From Luteimonas viscosa (GTDB taxonomy: Bacteria > Pseudomonadota > Gammaproteobacteria > Xanthomonadales > Xanthomonadaceae), in the NCBI RefSeq assembly GCF_008244685.1, contig NZ_VTFT01000001.1, forward strand, positions 2,707,248 through 2,771,247: DNA of 64,000 nt, given 5' to 3'. Shown here piece by piece: positions 9,072 through 18,427 of this stretch. Position 1 is the first letter of the stretch. Each line of letters starts with the position of its first letter. The notes under the pieces are model-generated. The model was not told where the DNA came from and did no database searches. It saw nothing but the letters and a program-made list of their open reading frames with translations. Made by a program: the position numbers and the translations under genes.

Positions 9072-9875
9072 CTATTTCAATCGCATTGCGTTCGGTTGCC
9101 GCTGCGCGAACAGCCAGGCCCACAGTTCCGGCGTGGCATAGGCCGGGTCCCAGCTGTTGTGGTTGGCATCGGGAAATTCGGTGTAGCGCACGTCGGCCGC
9201 ACCGGCGGCGCGGAACGCGGCGTCGAGCCGCCGCGAATACTCCGGTGGCACCAGGTCGTCCTGTGCCCCGTGGAAGATCCAGACCGGCATCCCGCGCAGC
9301 CGCTGCGCCACCGCGGCATAGGGATCGACCTCATCGGCAAGCCCGGTGACCGCCATCGACGGCCGCCGCGGATGCACCAGCCCGCCGCAGACGGGTACCA
9401 CCGCCGCGAAGCGGTAGGACTGGCGCAACGCCAGTTCCCAGGCGCCGTAGCCGCCCATCGACAGTCCGGTCAGGTAGGTGCGGTCGGGATCGCCGCCGAA
9501 CTCGCGCGTCGCCGCGTCGAGCTGCGCGAACGCGACATCGGCGAGCTGGTTCCACTCGCTATCTTCCGGGGCCTGCGGGAACACGACGATCGCCGGGAAA
9601 TCTTCGGCCCGGGACCGCACGTAGGGTCCCAGCCCGACCGCGACCTGGCGCCGGTTGTCGTCGCCGCGCTCGCCGGAGCCGTGCAGGAACAGGACCACCG
9701 GCGCCTTGCCCGGCGCGGCCGCGCGTGCCGGCACGAAGACCTGGTAGCGATGCACGCGGCCGTCGACCGCCAGTTCGCGCTCGAAGAATTCGCCCCGCTC
9801 CCCGCGCTGTGGCGCAGAAGCGCAGCCGGCGAGCATGGCGGCCAGCATCAGACCTCCGAGGGTACCCAGGCGCAT
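9072..9875 (-). CDS. Alpha/beta-hydrolase lipoprotein, esterase (PHB depolymerase/feruloyl-esterase-like)
   Basis: A 267-residue secreted esterase-like protein. The N-terminus MRLGTLGGLMLAAMLAGCAS carries a lipobox (LAGC), so it is probably a lipoprotein. The hydrolase core shows PVVLFLHGSGERGDDN (oxyanion region), the nucleophile elbow GLSMGGYG, the HGAQDDLVPPEYS acid region and a late His in DANHNSWDP. This order fits the phospholipase/carboxylesterase and feruloyl esterase group; the substrate is unknown. It starts 19 bp after mgtE, so the two are likely cotranscribed. Its stop codon lies inside the right target duplication of the MITE-like element. Confidence 0.88.
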   Translation of the reverse strand: MRLGTLGGLMLAAMLAGCASAPQRGERGEFFERELAVDGRVHRYQVFVPARAAAPGKAPVVLFLHGSGERGDDNRRQVAVGLGPYVRSRAEDFPAIVVFPQAPEDSEWNQLADVAFAQLDAATREFGGDPDRTYLTGLSMGGYGAWELALRQSYRFAAVVPVCGGLVHPRRPSMAVTGLADEVDPYAAVAQRLRGMPVWIFHGAQDDLVPPEYSRRLDAAFRAAGAADVRYTEFPDANHNSWDPAYATPELWAWLFAQRQPNAMRLK

Positions 9876-9894
9876 GGGCGTGCTCCGGTTGGCA

Positions 9895-11256
9895 TCAGTG
9901 CAGCAGGATAACCGTGGCCAGTCCGAGGAAGCTGAAGAACCCGATCACGTCGGTGACCGCCGTCACCACCACCGTGCCGGCGACCGCCGGGTCGACGCGC
10001 ATGCGCTTGAGCAGCAGCGGCAGCAGTACGCCGGCCAGGGCGGCCGAGCAGAAGTTGATCACCAGCGCGGCGGCGATCACCAGCGACAGCGACCAGGAGC
10101 GGAACCACAACAGGGCGACCAGGCCGACCAGGCCGCCGATCAGCAGGCCGTTGATCAGCGCCACGCGCAGCTCCTTCCACAGCAGGATGCCGGCGTTGCT
10201 GGCGCCCACCTGGCCCAGCGCGATGCCGCGCACCATCAGCGTCAGCACCTGCACCGCCGCATTGCCGCCGATACCGGCGACGATCGGCATCAGCACCGCG
10301 AGGGCGACGATCTGCTCGATGGTGGCGTCGAACTGGCCGATCACGCCGGCGGCCAGGAACGCGGTGAGCAGGTTGATGCCCAGCCACACCACGCGTCCGC
10401 GCACGGCGCGCCGGATCGGCGAGAACAGGTCCTCGTCCTCGTCCAGGCCGGCGGCGCCCAGCGCCTGGTGCTCGGCCTGCTCGCGGATGATGTCGACCAC
10501 GTCGTCGACGGTGATGCGGCCGAGCAGCACGTTGCCGTCGTCGACCACCGGCGCGGAGACCCAGTCGTTGTCGGAGAACTGGCGCGCGACCTGTTCGGCC
10601 GAGGCGTCGACGTGCAGCGATTCGAGCTCGTCGTCCATCAGCCGGTTGATCGGCGTGCCCGGGTCGCGGGTGACCAGGTCCTGCAGCGCCACCCAGCCGA
10701 TCAGCTGGTGGCGGCGGTTGACCACGTACAGATGGTCGGTATGGTCGGGCAGTTCGCCGCGCAGGCGCAGGAAGCGCAGCACCACGTCGACCGTGGTGTC
10801 GGCGCGCACCGTCACCACGTCCGGGTTCATCAGGCGCCCGGCGGTGTCCTCGGGATAGGACAGCACCTGCTCGAGGCGCTCGCGGTTGTCGCGGTCCATC
10901 GAGCGCAGCAGCTCGTCGATCACCGCGTCGGGCAGGTCCTCGACCAGGTCGGCGAGGTCGTCGATGTCGAGGTCCGACGCCGCGGCGACCAGCTCGTCCT
11001 GGTCCATGTCCGCGATCAGGCTTTCGCGCACCTCGTCGCCGACGTGCACCAGCACCTCGCCGTCGTCCTCCGGATCGACCAGGCCCCACACGACCATGCG
11101 CTTGTCGGGCGGCAGCGATTCGAGCAGGTTGCCGATCTCGGCAGGCGCCAGGGTGTTGACCAGGCGCCGCACCGGGCCCAGGCGGCCGCTGTCGAGCGCG
11201 TCCGACAGCAGGCGCAGCTGGCGCGCGGTCTTGTCGTGGCGGACGGCTTCGGCCAT
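9895..11256 (-). CDS. mgtE: Magnesium transporter MgtE
   Basis: Inner-membrane Mg2+ channel/transporter of 453 residues. The N domain (MgtE_N repeats, LESLPPDKRMVVWGLVD) is followed by two CBS domains (PDVVTVRADTTVDVV and WVSAPVVDDGNVLLGRITVDD) and five predicted membrane helices. The pore motif MPIVAGIGGNAAVQ lies near residue 325. In the family the N and CBS domains sense cytoplasmic Mg2+ and gate the pore. It lies 175 bp downstream of ptsI on the same strand. I could not recognise a Mg riboswitch in the short upstream gap. Confidence 0.96.
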   Translation of the reverse strand: MAEAVRHDKTARQLRLLSDALDSGRLGPVRRLVNTLAPAEIGNLLESLPPDKRMVVWGLVDPEDDGEVLVHVGDEVRESLIADMDQDELVAAASDLDIDDLADLVEDLPDAVIDELLRSMDRDNRERLEQVLSYPEDTAGRLMNPDVVTVRADTTVDVVLRFLRLRGELPDHTDHLYVVNRRHQLIGWVALQDLVTRDPGTPINRLMDDELESLHVDASAEQVARQFSDNDWVSAPVVDDGNVLLGRITVDDVVDIIREQAEHQALGAAGLDEDEDLFSPIRRAVRGRVVWLGINLLTAFLAAGVIGQFDATIEQIVALAVLMPIVAGIGGNAAVQVLTLMVRGIALGQVGASNAGILLWKELRVALINGLLIGGLVGLVALLWFRSWSLSLVIAAALVINFCSAALAGVLLPLLLKRMRVDPAVAGTVVVTAVTDVIGFFSFLGLATVILLH

Positions 11257-11431
11257 GCGCGCGGCTCCGGTGGGCGAAGGGCTGCCGCGCCGGAAGACGC
11301 GGCGGATCAGGCGTTCATGCGCGCATTATCGCCCGCCGGCCGGTCGATGCCCACCCTCGCGTCGCCCCGTGAGGCGATGGCGCACATGCGCCGCCAGGCG
11401 GACGCACCAGGCATCGGGCAGCAGGGGGCGG

Positions 11432-13159
11432 CTAGGACGCTGCCGGTGGCACGCGTTGCAGCCAGCGCAGGATCGCCTCGCGGTCTCGGCAACGCAGCAG
11501 GGCCGACGCCGACGCGCGCAGCGCGTCGAGCCGCTGCGCGCGGACCGCGCGCCGTACTTCCAGCATCGTCGCCGGATGCAGGCTGAACTCCTCCAGCCCC
11601 AGCGCCAGCAGCAGCGGCGTCAGCAGCGCGTCGCCGGCCATCTCGCCGCACACGGCGACCGGCTTGCCGCGCGTGCGCGCGGTGCGTATGACCTGGTGCA
11701 GCAGCCTGAGCATGGCCGGGTGCAGCGGCGAATAGAGTTCGCCCAGGGCATCGTTGCCGCGGTCGGCGGCGAGCAGGTACTGGGTCAGGTCGTTGGTGCC
11801 GATCGAGATGAAATCGACGTCGCCGATGAAACAGGGCAGCGCCAGCGCCGCCGCGGGGACCTCGATCATCGCGCCGAACGGCACGTGCTCGGCGATCTCG
11901 TGGCCTTCGCTGCGCAGGTCGCGGGCAATGCGCCTGAGCAGGGAGGCGACTGCGACCACCTCCTCGCGGCCGCTGATCATCGGCACCAGGACCCGCAGTG
12001 GACCGTAGCCGGAGGCGCGCAGGATCGCGCGCAACTGGGTCTCGAACACGTCCGCGCGCGCCAGCGACAGGCGCACGCCGCGCAGCCCGAGCGCGGGATT
12101 GGGTTCGTCGCTCAGCGCCAGGCCGGTGCGATCGGCCTTGTCGGCGCCGATGTCCATGGTGCGGATGGTCACCGCGCGCCCGGTCATGCCCAGCACCACG
12201 TCGCGGTAGGCGCGGAACTGTTCCTCCTCGTCCGGCAGCTCGCTGCGCTGCAGGAACAGGAACTCGGTGCGGTACAGGCCGACGCCGGCTGCGCCGAGCG
12301 CGTGCGCGCTGGTCACGTCCTCGCGCGACTCGGCATTGGCCCAGAGCCGGATGTCGACGCCGTCGAGCGTGCGCGAGGGTTCCCGACGCAGCCGATGCAA
12401 CTGCTTGCGCTCGCGCTTTTCCTCGCGTACGCGGGCGCGATAGTCGCGCAGGTCGGCGGCATTGGGCTCGACGATGATCTGGCCGCTGCCGCCGTCCACC
12501 AGCAGCACGTCGCCGTCGTTGACCTGCTGCAGCGCGAGCGGGGCGCCGACCACCAGCGGCAGGTGCAGGCTGCGCGCGAGGATGGCGCTGTGCGACAGCG
12601 CGCTGCCGCCGGCGGTGACCACCGCCATCACCCCCTGTGCCTGCAGCTGGCTCAGCTCCGCGGGCGCGACGGTGTCGGTGACCAGGATCTCGCCGGCCAC
12701 TCCCTGCAGGTCGGCCTCGCGCTTGTGCAGCATCGCGTGCACCCGGCCGATGACGTGGTCGATGTCCTCGACGCGGCTGCGGAAGTAGGGATCGTCCATG
12801 CCCTCGAACACCGCCGCCAGCCGGTCGCGCTGCAGGCGCAGGGCGTAGTCGGCGCCGTAGCGGCCCTTGCGGACCAGGTCGTCGAGGCCCTGCAGCAGCT
12901 CCGGATCGTCGAGCAGCAGGGTGTGCAGGTCGAGGAACTCGCCGACCTCGTGCGCGAGCGCGCCGTGCAGGCGTTCGCGCATGTTGCGCATTTCCACCCG
13001 CACCGCGTCGATCGCGGTATGCAGCCGCCGCAGCTCCGCCTCGACCGCGTCGGCGGCGACGTGTTCCTCGGCGACTTCCAACGCATGCGGCAGCCGGACC
13101 CGGGCACGTCCGAGGGCATTGCCCCGCGATGCGCCATGGCCGGCGAGGGGGTGCCGCAT
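11432..13159 (-). CDS. ptsI: Phosphoenolpyruvate-protein phosphotransferase (PTS enzyme I)
   Basis: Enzyme I takes phosphate from PEP and passes it to HPr. The 575-residue protein has the EI N-terminal domain, the phosphorylated His190 in GGSALSHSAILARS, and the PEP-binding barrel with GLYRTEFLFLQR, FIGDVDFISIGTNDLTQYL and CGEMAGD. The GAF domain of the nitrogen paralogue PtsP is absent, so this is the short form. The ATG at 13159 gives MRHPLAGHGASRG, the usual xanthomonad start. It lies 163 bp after ptsH. No PTS permease gene is nearby, so it probably drives a regulatory phosphorelay. Confidence 0.95.
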   Translation of the reverse strand: MRHPLAGHGASRGNALGRARVRLPHALEVAEEHVAADAVEAELRRLHTAIDAVRVEMRNMRERLHGALAHEVGEFLDLHTLLLDDPELLQGLDDLVRKGRYGADYALRLQRDRLAAVFEGMDDPYFRSRVEDIDHVIGRVHAMLHKREADLQGVAGEILVTDTVAPAELSQLQAQGVMAVVTAGGSALSHSAILARSLHLPLVVGAPLALQQVNDGDVLLVDGGSGQIIVEPNAADLRDYRARVREEKRERKQLHRLRREPSRTLDGVDIRLWANAESREDVTSAHALGAAGVGLYRTEFLFLQRSELPDEEEQFRAYRDVVLGMTGRAVTIRTMDIGADKADRTGLALSDEPNPALGLRGVRLSLARADVFETQLRAILRASGYGPLRVLVPMISGREEVVAVASLLRRIARDLRSEGHEIAEHVPFGAMIEVPAAALALPCFIGDVDFISIGTNDLTQYLLAADRGNDALGELYSPLHPAMLRLLHQVIRTARTRGKPVAVCGEMAGDALLTPLLLALGLEEFSLHPATMLEVRRAVRAQRLDALRASASALLRCRDREAILRWLQRVPPAAS

Positions 13160-13322
13160 CTAGGGCCGGCCGCCGGGGTCGGAACCGGCCGGGTTGCGGC
13201 GGACCGCAACCGGACGCAGCTGCAACCGCGTCATCGTTCGGGCATGTAGCGACATACTTTCCTCATCCTTCCTTGCCACGCACGGCCGTTCGCGTGGGCG
13301 ATCCCGATGGCGCTGGCGGTCC

Positions 13323-13592
13323 CTAGCCGCCCTCGTCGAATTTGCGTTCGAACAGCGCGGCCGCGGCCTCCATCGCGGCGGCTTCGTCCTCGCCCTCGAT
13401 GCGCAGCACCACGCTGGTGCCGTACCCGGCGGCGAGCAGCATCACCCCCATGATGCTCTTGGCGTTGACCTCGCGGCCCTTGGCGACCAGGGTCGCGTTG
13501 CTGCGATACCCCGACAGGACCTGGACCAGCTTGGCGGTGGCGCGCGCGTGCAGGCCGAGCTTGTTGGCGATGAGCAGTTCGCGTTCGGTCAT
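13323..13592 (-). CDS. ptsH: Phosphocarrier protein HPr
   Basis: Small phosphocarrier of 89 residues. It has the EI-dependent phosphorylation site His15 in LGLHARATAKLV and the Ser46 region KSIMGVMLLAA, the residue targeted by the HprK encoded in the same block. Both control inputs therefore look intact. The Pro that often follows the active-site Arg is Ala here, as in many regulatory HPr proteins. Two adjacent ATGs occur (13595, 13592); the second is better spaced from GAGG. It starts a few bases after the EIIA gene. Confidence 0.95.
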   Translation of the reverse strand: MTERELLIANKLGLHARATAKLVQVLSGYRSNATLVAKGREVNAKSIMGVMLLAAGYGTSVVLRIEGEDEAAAMEAAAALFERKFDEGG

Positions 13593-13600
13593 CATCGGCC

Positions 13601-13996
13601 TCAGGCGTCGCCGAGGATCACCCCGTTTCGCGCGCCCGCGGCGGCGATGGCGGGGAGTTCCTCGAGGGGGAGTTCAGCATAATTCATCACCCGCAGCAGC
13701 ATCGGCAAGCTCAGTGCGGAGACGCGGCGTGACGGTGTGCCCAGTCTGGACAGGCGGGCGGCGAGGTTGCTCGGGCTGGCGCCGTAGAGGTCGGTCAGGA
13801 TCAGCACGCCGTCGCCGCCGTCCACCCGGCGCATCGCGGCGCTGGCCTGCGGCAGCAGGGCGTCCGGGTCGGCCTCGAACGGCACCTCGAACGATTCCAG
13901 CCGCAGCGGCAGGTTGCCGCGCAGCATGCCCGTGGCCACCGCGACGATCGCGCTGCCGATGCCCGAGTGGGTGAGAAGGAGGATGCCGACGGCCAT
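13601..13996 (-). CDS. PTS EIIA component, mannose-type fold
   Basis: A 131-residue stand-alone EIIA of the mannose/fructose/sorbose family. It begins MAVGILLLTHSGIG, with the phosphorylated His10, and has the conserved DGVLILTDLYGASPSNLAARL segment. In proteobacteria such single-domain EIIA-Man proteins sit between rapZ and ptsH and usually lack matching IIB/IIC/IID partners, as here. A regulatory role downstream of HPr is therefore likely. It precedes ptsH by five bases. Confidence 0.92.
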   Translation of the reverse strand: MAVGILLLTHSGIGSAIVAVATGMLRGNLPLRLESFEVPFEADPDALLPQASAAMRRVDGGDGVLILTDLYGASPSNLAARLSRLGTPSRRVSALSLPMLLRVMNYAELPLEELPAIAAAGARNGVILGDA

Positions 13997-14103
13997 GCCG
14001 CCAACTTAGCAGACGGCGGTGACACCCGGTTAGCGACGACCGCCAGGCGACCCGCATCCGGTGCCCGCCGCGCCGGCGCAGCGCGCGAGCGCGGCCGAGG
14101 GAG

Positions 14104-15009
14104 TCAGTCCAGCTCGCGGTGGAACGTGGCCACCTCGGTCCAGCCGCGTTCGCGCGCGTGCTCGGCGAGCGTTTCGGCGAGGTAGACGGAGCGGTGGCGG
14201 CCGCCGGTGCATCCGAACGCGACGGTCACGTAGCTGCGGGTGCCCGACTGCATCCGCGGCAACCAGGTGTCGAGGAACGCCGACACCTGGGCCACGTACT
14301 CGTTGACCTCGGCCCGTGCCTCCAGGTAGGCGCGTACCGCGGCGTCGCGTCCCGACAGCGGCTTGAGCCGCGGGTCCCAGTGCGGGTTGGGCAGGCTGCG
14401 CGCGTCGAACACGAAGTCGGCGTCGGCGGGCAGGCCGCGCCGGTAGGCGAAGGACTCGAACAGCAGCGACAGGGACGAATCCTGGCCCAGCCCGAGTTCG
14501 GTGATCACCCGGTGCCGCAGCTGGTGGACGTTGAGCTCGCTGGTGTCGACGACCATGTCGGCCAGCGCGCGCAGCGGCTTGAGCGCCTGGCGTTCGAGCG
14601 CGATCGCATCGGCCAGCGCCAGCCCCAGGTGGGTCAGCGGATGCCTCCGCCGGCTCTCGGCGTAGCGCTTGAGCAGGATCGCGTCGGTGGCGTCGAAGAA
14701 CACCAGTTGCGGATCCAGTCCCATCGCCCCCACCGCCGACAGCCACTCCGGCAGGCTGGCGAGGTCGCCGCGGTTGCGCATGTCGATGCCGACCGCGAGC
14801 TTCTGCTCGGCGCGGTCGGTGTGGGTCGCGGCGCGCACGAATTCGGGCAGCAGTTCCGCCGGCAGGTTGTCGACGCAGTAGAAGCCGAGGTCCTCGAAGG
14901 TGTTGAGCGCGACCGTCTTGCCGCCGCCGGACATGCCGGTGACGATCAGCAGCGAGGCGGCGGGCCGGCCGCCGGCGTCGTTGGCCGAGGGTTGCGCGCG
15001 GGCGTTCAT
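14104..15009 (-). CDS. rapZ: RNase adapter protein RapZ (P-loop nucleotide-binding)
   Basis: RapZ binds the GlmZ/GlmY small RNAs and presents GlmZ to RNase E in E. coli, tuning GlmS synthesis. The 301-residue protein has Walker A GMSGGGKT near residue 25, [36 protein letters not shown] and the C-terminal [15 protein letters not shown]. The open frame runs far upstream, but the ATG at 15009 gives the natural start and overlaps the hprK stop (ATGA). Whether GlmZ-type RNAs exist in this organism is unknown. Confidence 0.95.
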   Translation of the reverse strand: MNARAQPSANDAGGRPAASLLIVTGMSGGGKTVALNTFEDLGFYCVDNLPAELLPEFVRAATHTDRAEQKLAVGIDMRNRGDLASLPEWLSAVGAMGLDPQLVFFDATDAILLKRYAESRRRHPLTHLGLALADAIALERQALKPLRALADMVVDTSELNVHQLRHRVITELGLGQDSSLSLLFESFAYRRGLPADADFVFDARSLPNPHWDPRLKPLSGRDAAVRAYLEARAEVNEYVAQVSAFLDTWLPRMQSGTRSYVTVAFGCTGGRHRSVYLAETLAEHARERGWTEVATFHRELD

Positions 15010-15974
15010 GGCGCCGTCGACTCCTCGCCGCTTTCGAGGAAGTGGGAGTGGCGCGCGAGGAACGCCGCGGCCGGGTCGATGCCCTTGGCGCGCAGGATGT
15101 GGGTGCGCGTGGCGGCCTCGGTCAGCACCGCCAGGTTGCGGCCGGGCATCACCGGCAGGGTGATCATCGGCACGTCGAGGTCGAGCACGCGGCGCAGGCC
15201 GAGGTCGCCGGTGAGCCGCACCATGCCGTCCTCGTGCAACTGCGGCTCGGCGTTGGGCCGGCTCAGGTGCACGATCAGGCGCAGGTACTTGTTCCGCTTG
15301 ACCGCGGTGTCGCCGAACATCTGGCGGATGTTGAGTACGCCCAGTCCGCGCAGCTCCAGCAGGTCCTGCAGCAGGTCGGGGCAGGTGCCGTCGAGCACGT
15401 CGGGCGCGATCTGGGTGAACTCGGGCGCGTCGTCGGCCACCAGGCGGTGGCCACGGGTGATCAGCTCCAGCGCCAGCTCGCTCTTGCCCGAACCCGACTC
15501 GCCGGTGATCAGCACCCCGATCGAGTAGACCTCCATGAACACGCCGTGCAGCGTGACCCGTGGCGCCAGCGCGCGCGCCAGGTGGTACTGCAGGTGGTTG
15601 AGCAGTTCGTGGCCGCGCTTGGGCGAGGTCCACAGCGGCGTCTGGGTTTCCTCGGCGGCGCGGCGCAGGTCTTCCGGACACGGCTGGTTCTTGCTGATCA
15701 CCAGCGCCAGCGGCCGGTACTGGATCACGCGCTCGATGGTTTCCCAGCGCAGCCGCGAGTCGAGCCCGTCGAGCCAGTGCAGTTCCTCGGTGCCGAGGAT
15801 CTGCACCTTGTTGGGATAGATGATGTTGAGGTAGCCGGCCAGCGACGGACGGCGGGCATTGGTCTCCACCGACTCGAGCACCCGCGACTGCCCCTGCTGG
15901 CCGGCCAGCCAGCGCAGGTGCAGGCGTTCGTGCTGCTGCTCGAACAGGTCGAGGGCGGTCAGGCTCTGGTTCAC
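15006..15974 (-). CDS. hprK: HPr kinase/phosphorylase
   Basis: Phosphorylates and dephosphorylates the regulatory serine of HPr. The 322-residue protein has the N-terminal domain ([20 protein letters not shown]), the P-loop [24 protein letters not shown] and the family signature [16 protein letters not shown]. Start: no ATG suits the conserved N-terminus. The GTG at 15974 ([14 protein letters not shown]) fits, 11 bp after the ptsN stop. Its end overlaps the rapZ start by four bases. Confidence 0.95.
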   Translation of the reverse strand: MNQSLTALDLFEQQHERLHLRWLAGQQGQSRVLESVETNARRPSLAGYLNIIYPNKVQILGTEELHWLDGLDSRLRWETIERVIQYRPLALVISKNQPCPEDLRRAAEETQTPLWTSPKRGHELLNHLQYHLARALAPRVTLHGVFMEVYSIGVLITGESGSGKSELALELITRGHRLVADDAPEFTQIAPDVLDGTCPDLLQDLLELRGLGVLNIRQMFGDTAVKRNKYLRLIVHLSRPNAEPQLHEDGMVRLTGDLGLRRVLDLDVPMITLPVMPGRNLAVLTEAATRTHILRAKGIDPAAAFLARHSHFLESGEESTAP

Positions 15975-15984
15975 CGGCGACGGC

Positions 15985-16452
15985 TCACGCGGCGTTCGCG
16001 GCCGGCGCGGGGGCCAGAAGCACCCGGCGCAGTCGTTCGAGGCTGCGCGCCATGCGCAGGCGGTCGCGGAACCCGGGGTCGGCGAAGCGCTCGGCGACAC
16101 CGGCCAGGTAATGCAGGTGCTGCTCGGGCATGTCGTCGGTGGCGCTCATCGCGAACACCAGGTCGACGGGCTCGCCGTCGCGCGCGCCGAAGTCGACCGG
16201 CCGCCCCAGCCGCAGGAACGCGCCGCGCGGCGCGTGGAACGCCGAGCTGCGCGCGTGCGGGATCGCCACGCCGTGGCCGATGCCGGTGCTGCCGAGGCGC
16301 TCGCGCTGGCGCAGGGCGTCGGCCAGCACGCGGGTCGAGGCCGGCGAACCATCGGACAGCAGGCGCGCGGCGGCGTCGAGCACCTGCGCGGGGCTGCCCG
16401 GATCGACCAGCATCACGATGCGGTCCGCGCTCAGCAGGTCGGTCCAGGGCAT
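15985..16452 (-). CDS. ptsN: PTS IIA-like nitrogen-regulatory protein PtsN (EIIA-Ntr)
   Basis: EIIA-Ntr is the terminal acceptor of the nitrogen PTS and controls potassium transport and stress responses by protein contacts. The product is about 155 residues, with [26 protein letters not shown] carrying the phosphorylated His, followed by a typical EIIA tail. The open frame extends to 16521, but the ATG at 16452 ([13 protein letters not shown]) matches the family start and avoids overlap with hpf. Confidence 0.94.
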   Translation of the reverse strand: MPWTDLLSADRIVMLVDPGSPAQVLDAAARLLSDGSPASTRVLADALRQRERLGSTGIGHGVAIPHARSSAFHAPRGAFLRLGRPVDFGARDGEPVDLVFAMSATDDMPEQHLHYLAGVAERFADPGFRDRLRMARSLERLRRVLLAPAPAANAA

Positions 16453-16471
16453 GGGGTGGGGCGCCTCGTGC

Positions 16472-16798
16472 TCAGCCGAAGCTGCCGTCGCGGGCGGCAT
16501 TCTCGCCGCGGTGGTGGTCAACCTGCTTCTTGCGGTGCTTGATCAGCAGGCGGTCGAGCTTGTCGGCCAGCAGGTCGATCGCGGCATACATGTCGATCGC
16601 GCTGGCGTCGGCGTGCAGCGCCTTGCCGGCCAGGACGAGGTTGGCCTCGGCCTTGTGGTTGGGCTTGTCGAGGCTGAGTTGCACGCGCACCTCGAACGGA
16701 CGGTCGAGGTGGCGCGACAGGCGCTGCAGCTTGCTGTCCACGTACTCGCGCAGGGCGGGTGTCACGTCGATGTCGTGGCCGTAGGTCTCGATCTGCAT
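16472..16798 (-). CDS. hpf: Ribosome hibernation promoting factor (short HPF/YhbH type)
   Basis: Binds the 30S decoding region in stationary phase and promotes inactive 100S dimers. The 108-residue protein starts MQIETYGHDIDVTPALREYV, with LDRPFEVRVQLSLDKPNHKAEANL and IDMYAAIDLLADKLDRLLIKHR. It is the short form, with a ~15-residue His-rich end. The ATG at 16798 is preceded by GGAGGCA. It lies 127 bp downstream of rpoN, the usual rpoN-hpf-ptsN order. Confidence 0.95.
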   Translation of the reverse strand: MQIETYGHDIDVTPALREYVDSKLQRLSRHLDRPFEVRVQLSLDKPNHKAEANLVLAGKALHADASAIDMYAAIDLLADKLDRLLIKHRKKQVDHHRGENAARDGSFG

Positions 16799-16925
16799 GC
16801 GCTGCCTCCTGTCTGGGGGACTCCAGCATCGCCCGAAACGGGTCGCTGCGGGTTGAAAACAGGTTAACGCAGGCGCGCGGGGCCGGCGAGCGTCCGGATC
16901 ATGGACATGGCGCACGGAACGCGCT

Positions 16926-18395
16926 TCAATCGATTCTTATGCGTTCGTGCGACGCGGCGATGTGCAGGGCCTCGCGGTACTTGGCCACGGTGCGTCGCGC
17001 GACCGGCACCCCGGAGGCCTTCAGCGACTCCGCCAGGCGCGCGTCGGACAGCGGTTTGCGCGGGTCCTCGGCCTCGATCAGACCGCGGATCATCTGCTGG
17101 ATCGCGACGCTCGAAGCCTCGCCGCCGCCGTCGGTGTCGATGCCCGAGGCGAAGAAGTCGCGCAGCGCCAGCGTGCCGCGGGGCGTGTGCACGTACTTGC
17201 GCGCCACCGCGCGCGAGACCGTCGATTCGTGCATGCCGATCTCGGCCGCGACCTCGCGCAGGGTCAGCGGCCGCAGCGCACGCGCGCCGAACTCGAGGAA
17301 GCCGGACTGCTGGCGGATCAGGCAGCGCACCACCTTGAGCAGGGTCTCGCCGCGTGCCTCCAGGTTCTTCAGCAGCCAGCGCGCCTCCTGCAGGCGACCC
17401 TTGAGATATCCGGCATCGTCGCCCGCGGTGGTCTGGATCATGCGTTCGTAGGCCTGGTGGATGGTCAGCCTCGGCAGCGAGCTGGTGGCCAGCATCGCCT
17501 GCCACAGGCCGTTGCGCCGGACGATCACGCAGTCGGGCACGACGTAGCTGTCCGCCGGCACGTCGCCGACCTGGGAGCCCGGGCGCGGGTCCATCGAGCG
17601 CAGCAGGTGCAGGGCGGTGTCGGCCTCGTCCGCGCTGCAGCCCAGCTGGTCGCACACGCCGCGTGCGCCGAGCTTGGGCAGCCGGTCGATCAGGGTCGTG
17701 GCGATGGTCAGCGCCAGCGCGCGACCGGGTGTGTCGGGCGGCAGGGTGTCGAGCTGGATCCACAGGCATTCGGCAAGGTCGCGGGCGCCGACCCCGACCG
17801 GGTCCATGCGCTGGATCTGGCGCAGCACCGCGAGGATCTCGTCGTCGCCCGGCGCGGGCTCCGGGTCGAGGGCCGCGGCGATCTCGCTGAAGGGCGCGCG
17901 CAGGTAGCCGTCGTCCTCGATCGCGTCGATCAGGGCGGCGCCGATACGGCGGTCGCGCGGCGACAGGTGGCCCAGGTGCAACTGCCAGCACAGATGGTCG
18001 CGCAGGGTCTCGGACTGCACCATGCGGCTGGCCGGGTCGCTCTCGTCGTCGTCGCCACGGCCGCCGGACCCGGTGTACTCGAAGCCGCCGCCCTCCTGCC
18101 AGCCGTCCTCTGGTCGCTCCCAGTCCTCGCCGTTGCCGCGCTCGTCGCGGGTGGCGTCCCGGTCCCCGTGCGCATCCCCGTCCCCGGCGGCATGCGTTTC
18201 GCCCGCCGCCGGCTTGCCGTCGATCGCGAGCGCCGGCGCGTCCTCCGCCCAGTCCAGCAGGGGGTTGCTTTCGACCGCAGCTGCGATCTCGGCTTCCAGC
18301 TCGATCGCCGGCAGTTGCAGCAGGTGCAGCGCCTGGCGCAGTTGCGGCGTCAGGACGAGGTGTTGACCCAGCGATGTCTGGAGGCGTGGCTTCAT
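16926..18395 (-). CDS. rpoN: RNA polymerase sigma-54 factor
   Basis: Sigma factor for -24/-12 promoters that need an AAA+ activator. The 489-residue protein has the Gln/Leu-rich region I (SLGQHLVLTPQLRQALHLLQ), an acidic linker (~residues 60-120), the core-binding region, the DNA-binding region (GMHESTVSRAVARKYV) and the RpoN box ARRTVAKYRE near the C-terminus. The ATG at 18395 gives MKPRLQTSLGQ; an open upstream extension does not resemble the family. It follows lptB by 32 bp, probably as part of one long operon. Confidence 0.96.
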   Translation of the reverse strand: MKPRLQTSLGQHLVLTPQLRQALHLLQLPAIELEAEIAAAVESNPLLDWAEDAPALAIDGKPAAGETHAAGDGDAHGDRDATRDERGNGEDWERPEDGWQEGGGFEYTGSGGRGDDDESDPASRMVQSETLRDHLCWQLHLGHLSPRDRRIGAALIDAIEDDGYLRAPFSEIAAALDPEPAPGDDEILAVLRQIQRMDPVGVGARDLAECLWIQLDTLPPDTPGRALALTIATTLIDRLPKLGARGVCDQLGCSADEADTALHLLRSMDPRPGSQVGDVPADSYVVPDCVIVRRNGLWQAMLATSSLPRLTIHQAYERMIQTTAGDDAGYLKGRLQEARWLLKNLEARGETLLKVVRCLIRQQSGFLEFGARALRPLTLREVAAEIGMHESTVSRAVARKYVHTPRGTLALRDFFASGIDTDGGGEASSVAIQQMIRGLIEAEDPRKPLSDARLAESLKASGVPVARRTVAKYREALHIAASHERIRID

Positions 18396-18427
18396 CGTCC
18401 CGCGGATCCCCTGGACGACGTGCACGG

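Noticed and set aside
8633-9349. Plus-strand open frame across the pyrB-esterase gap
   Set aside because: It runs through the MITE-like element and then antisense to the esterase. There is no motif and no ribosome site.
11257-11431. Possible Mg-sensing riboswitch upstream of mgtE
   Set aside because: The 175-bp gap has one short hairpin near 11283-11300 but no recognisable M-box or ykoK core.
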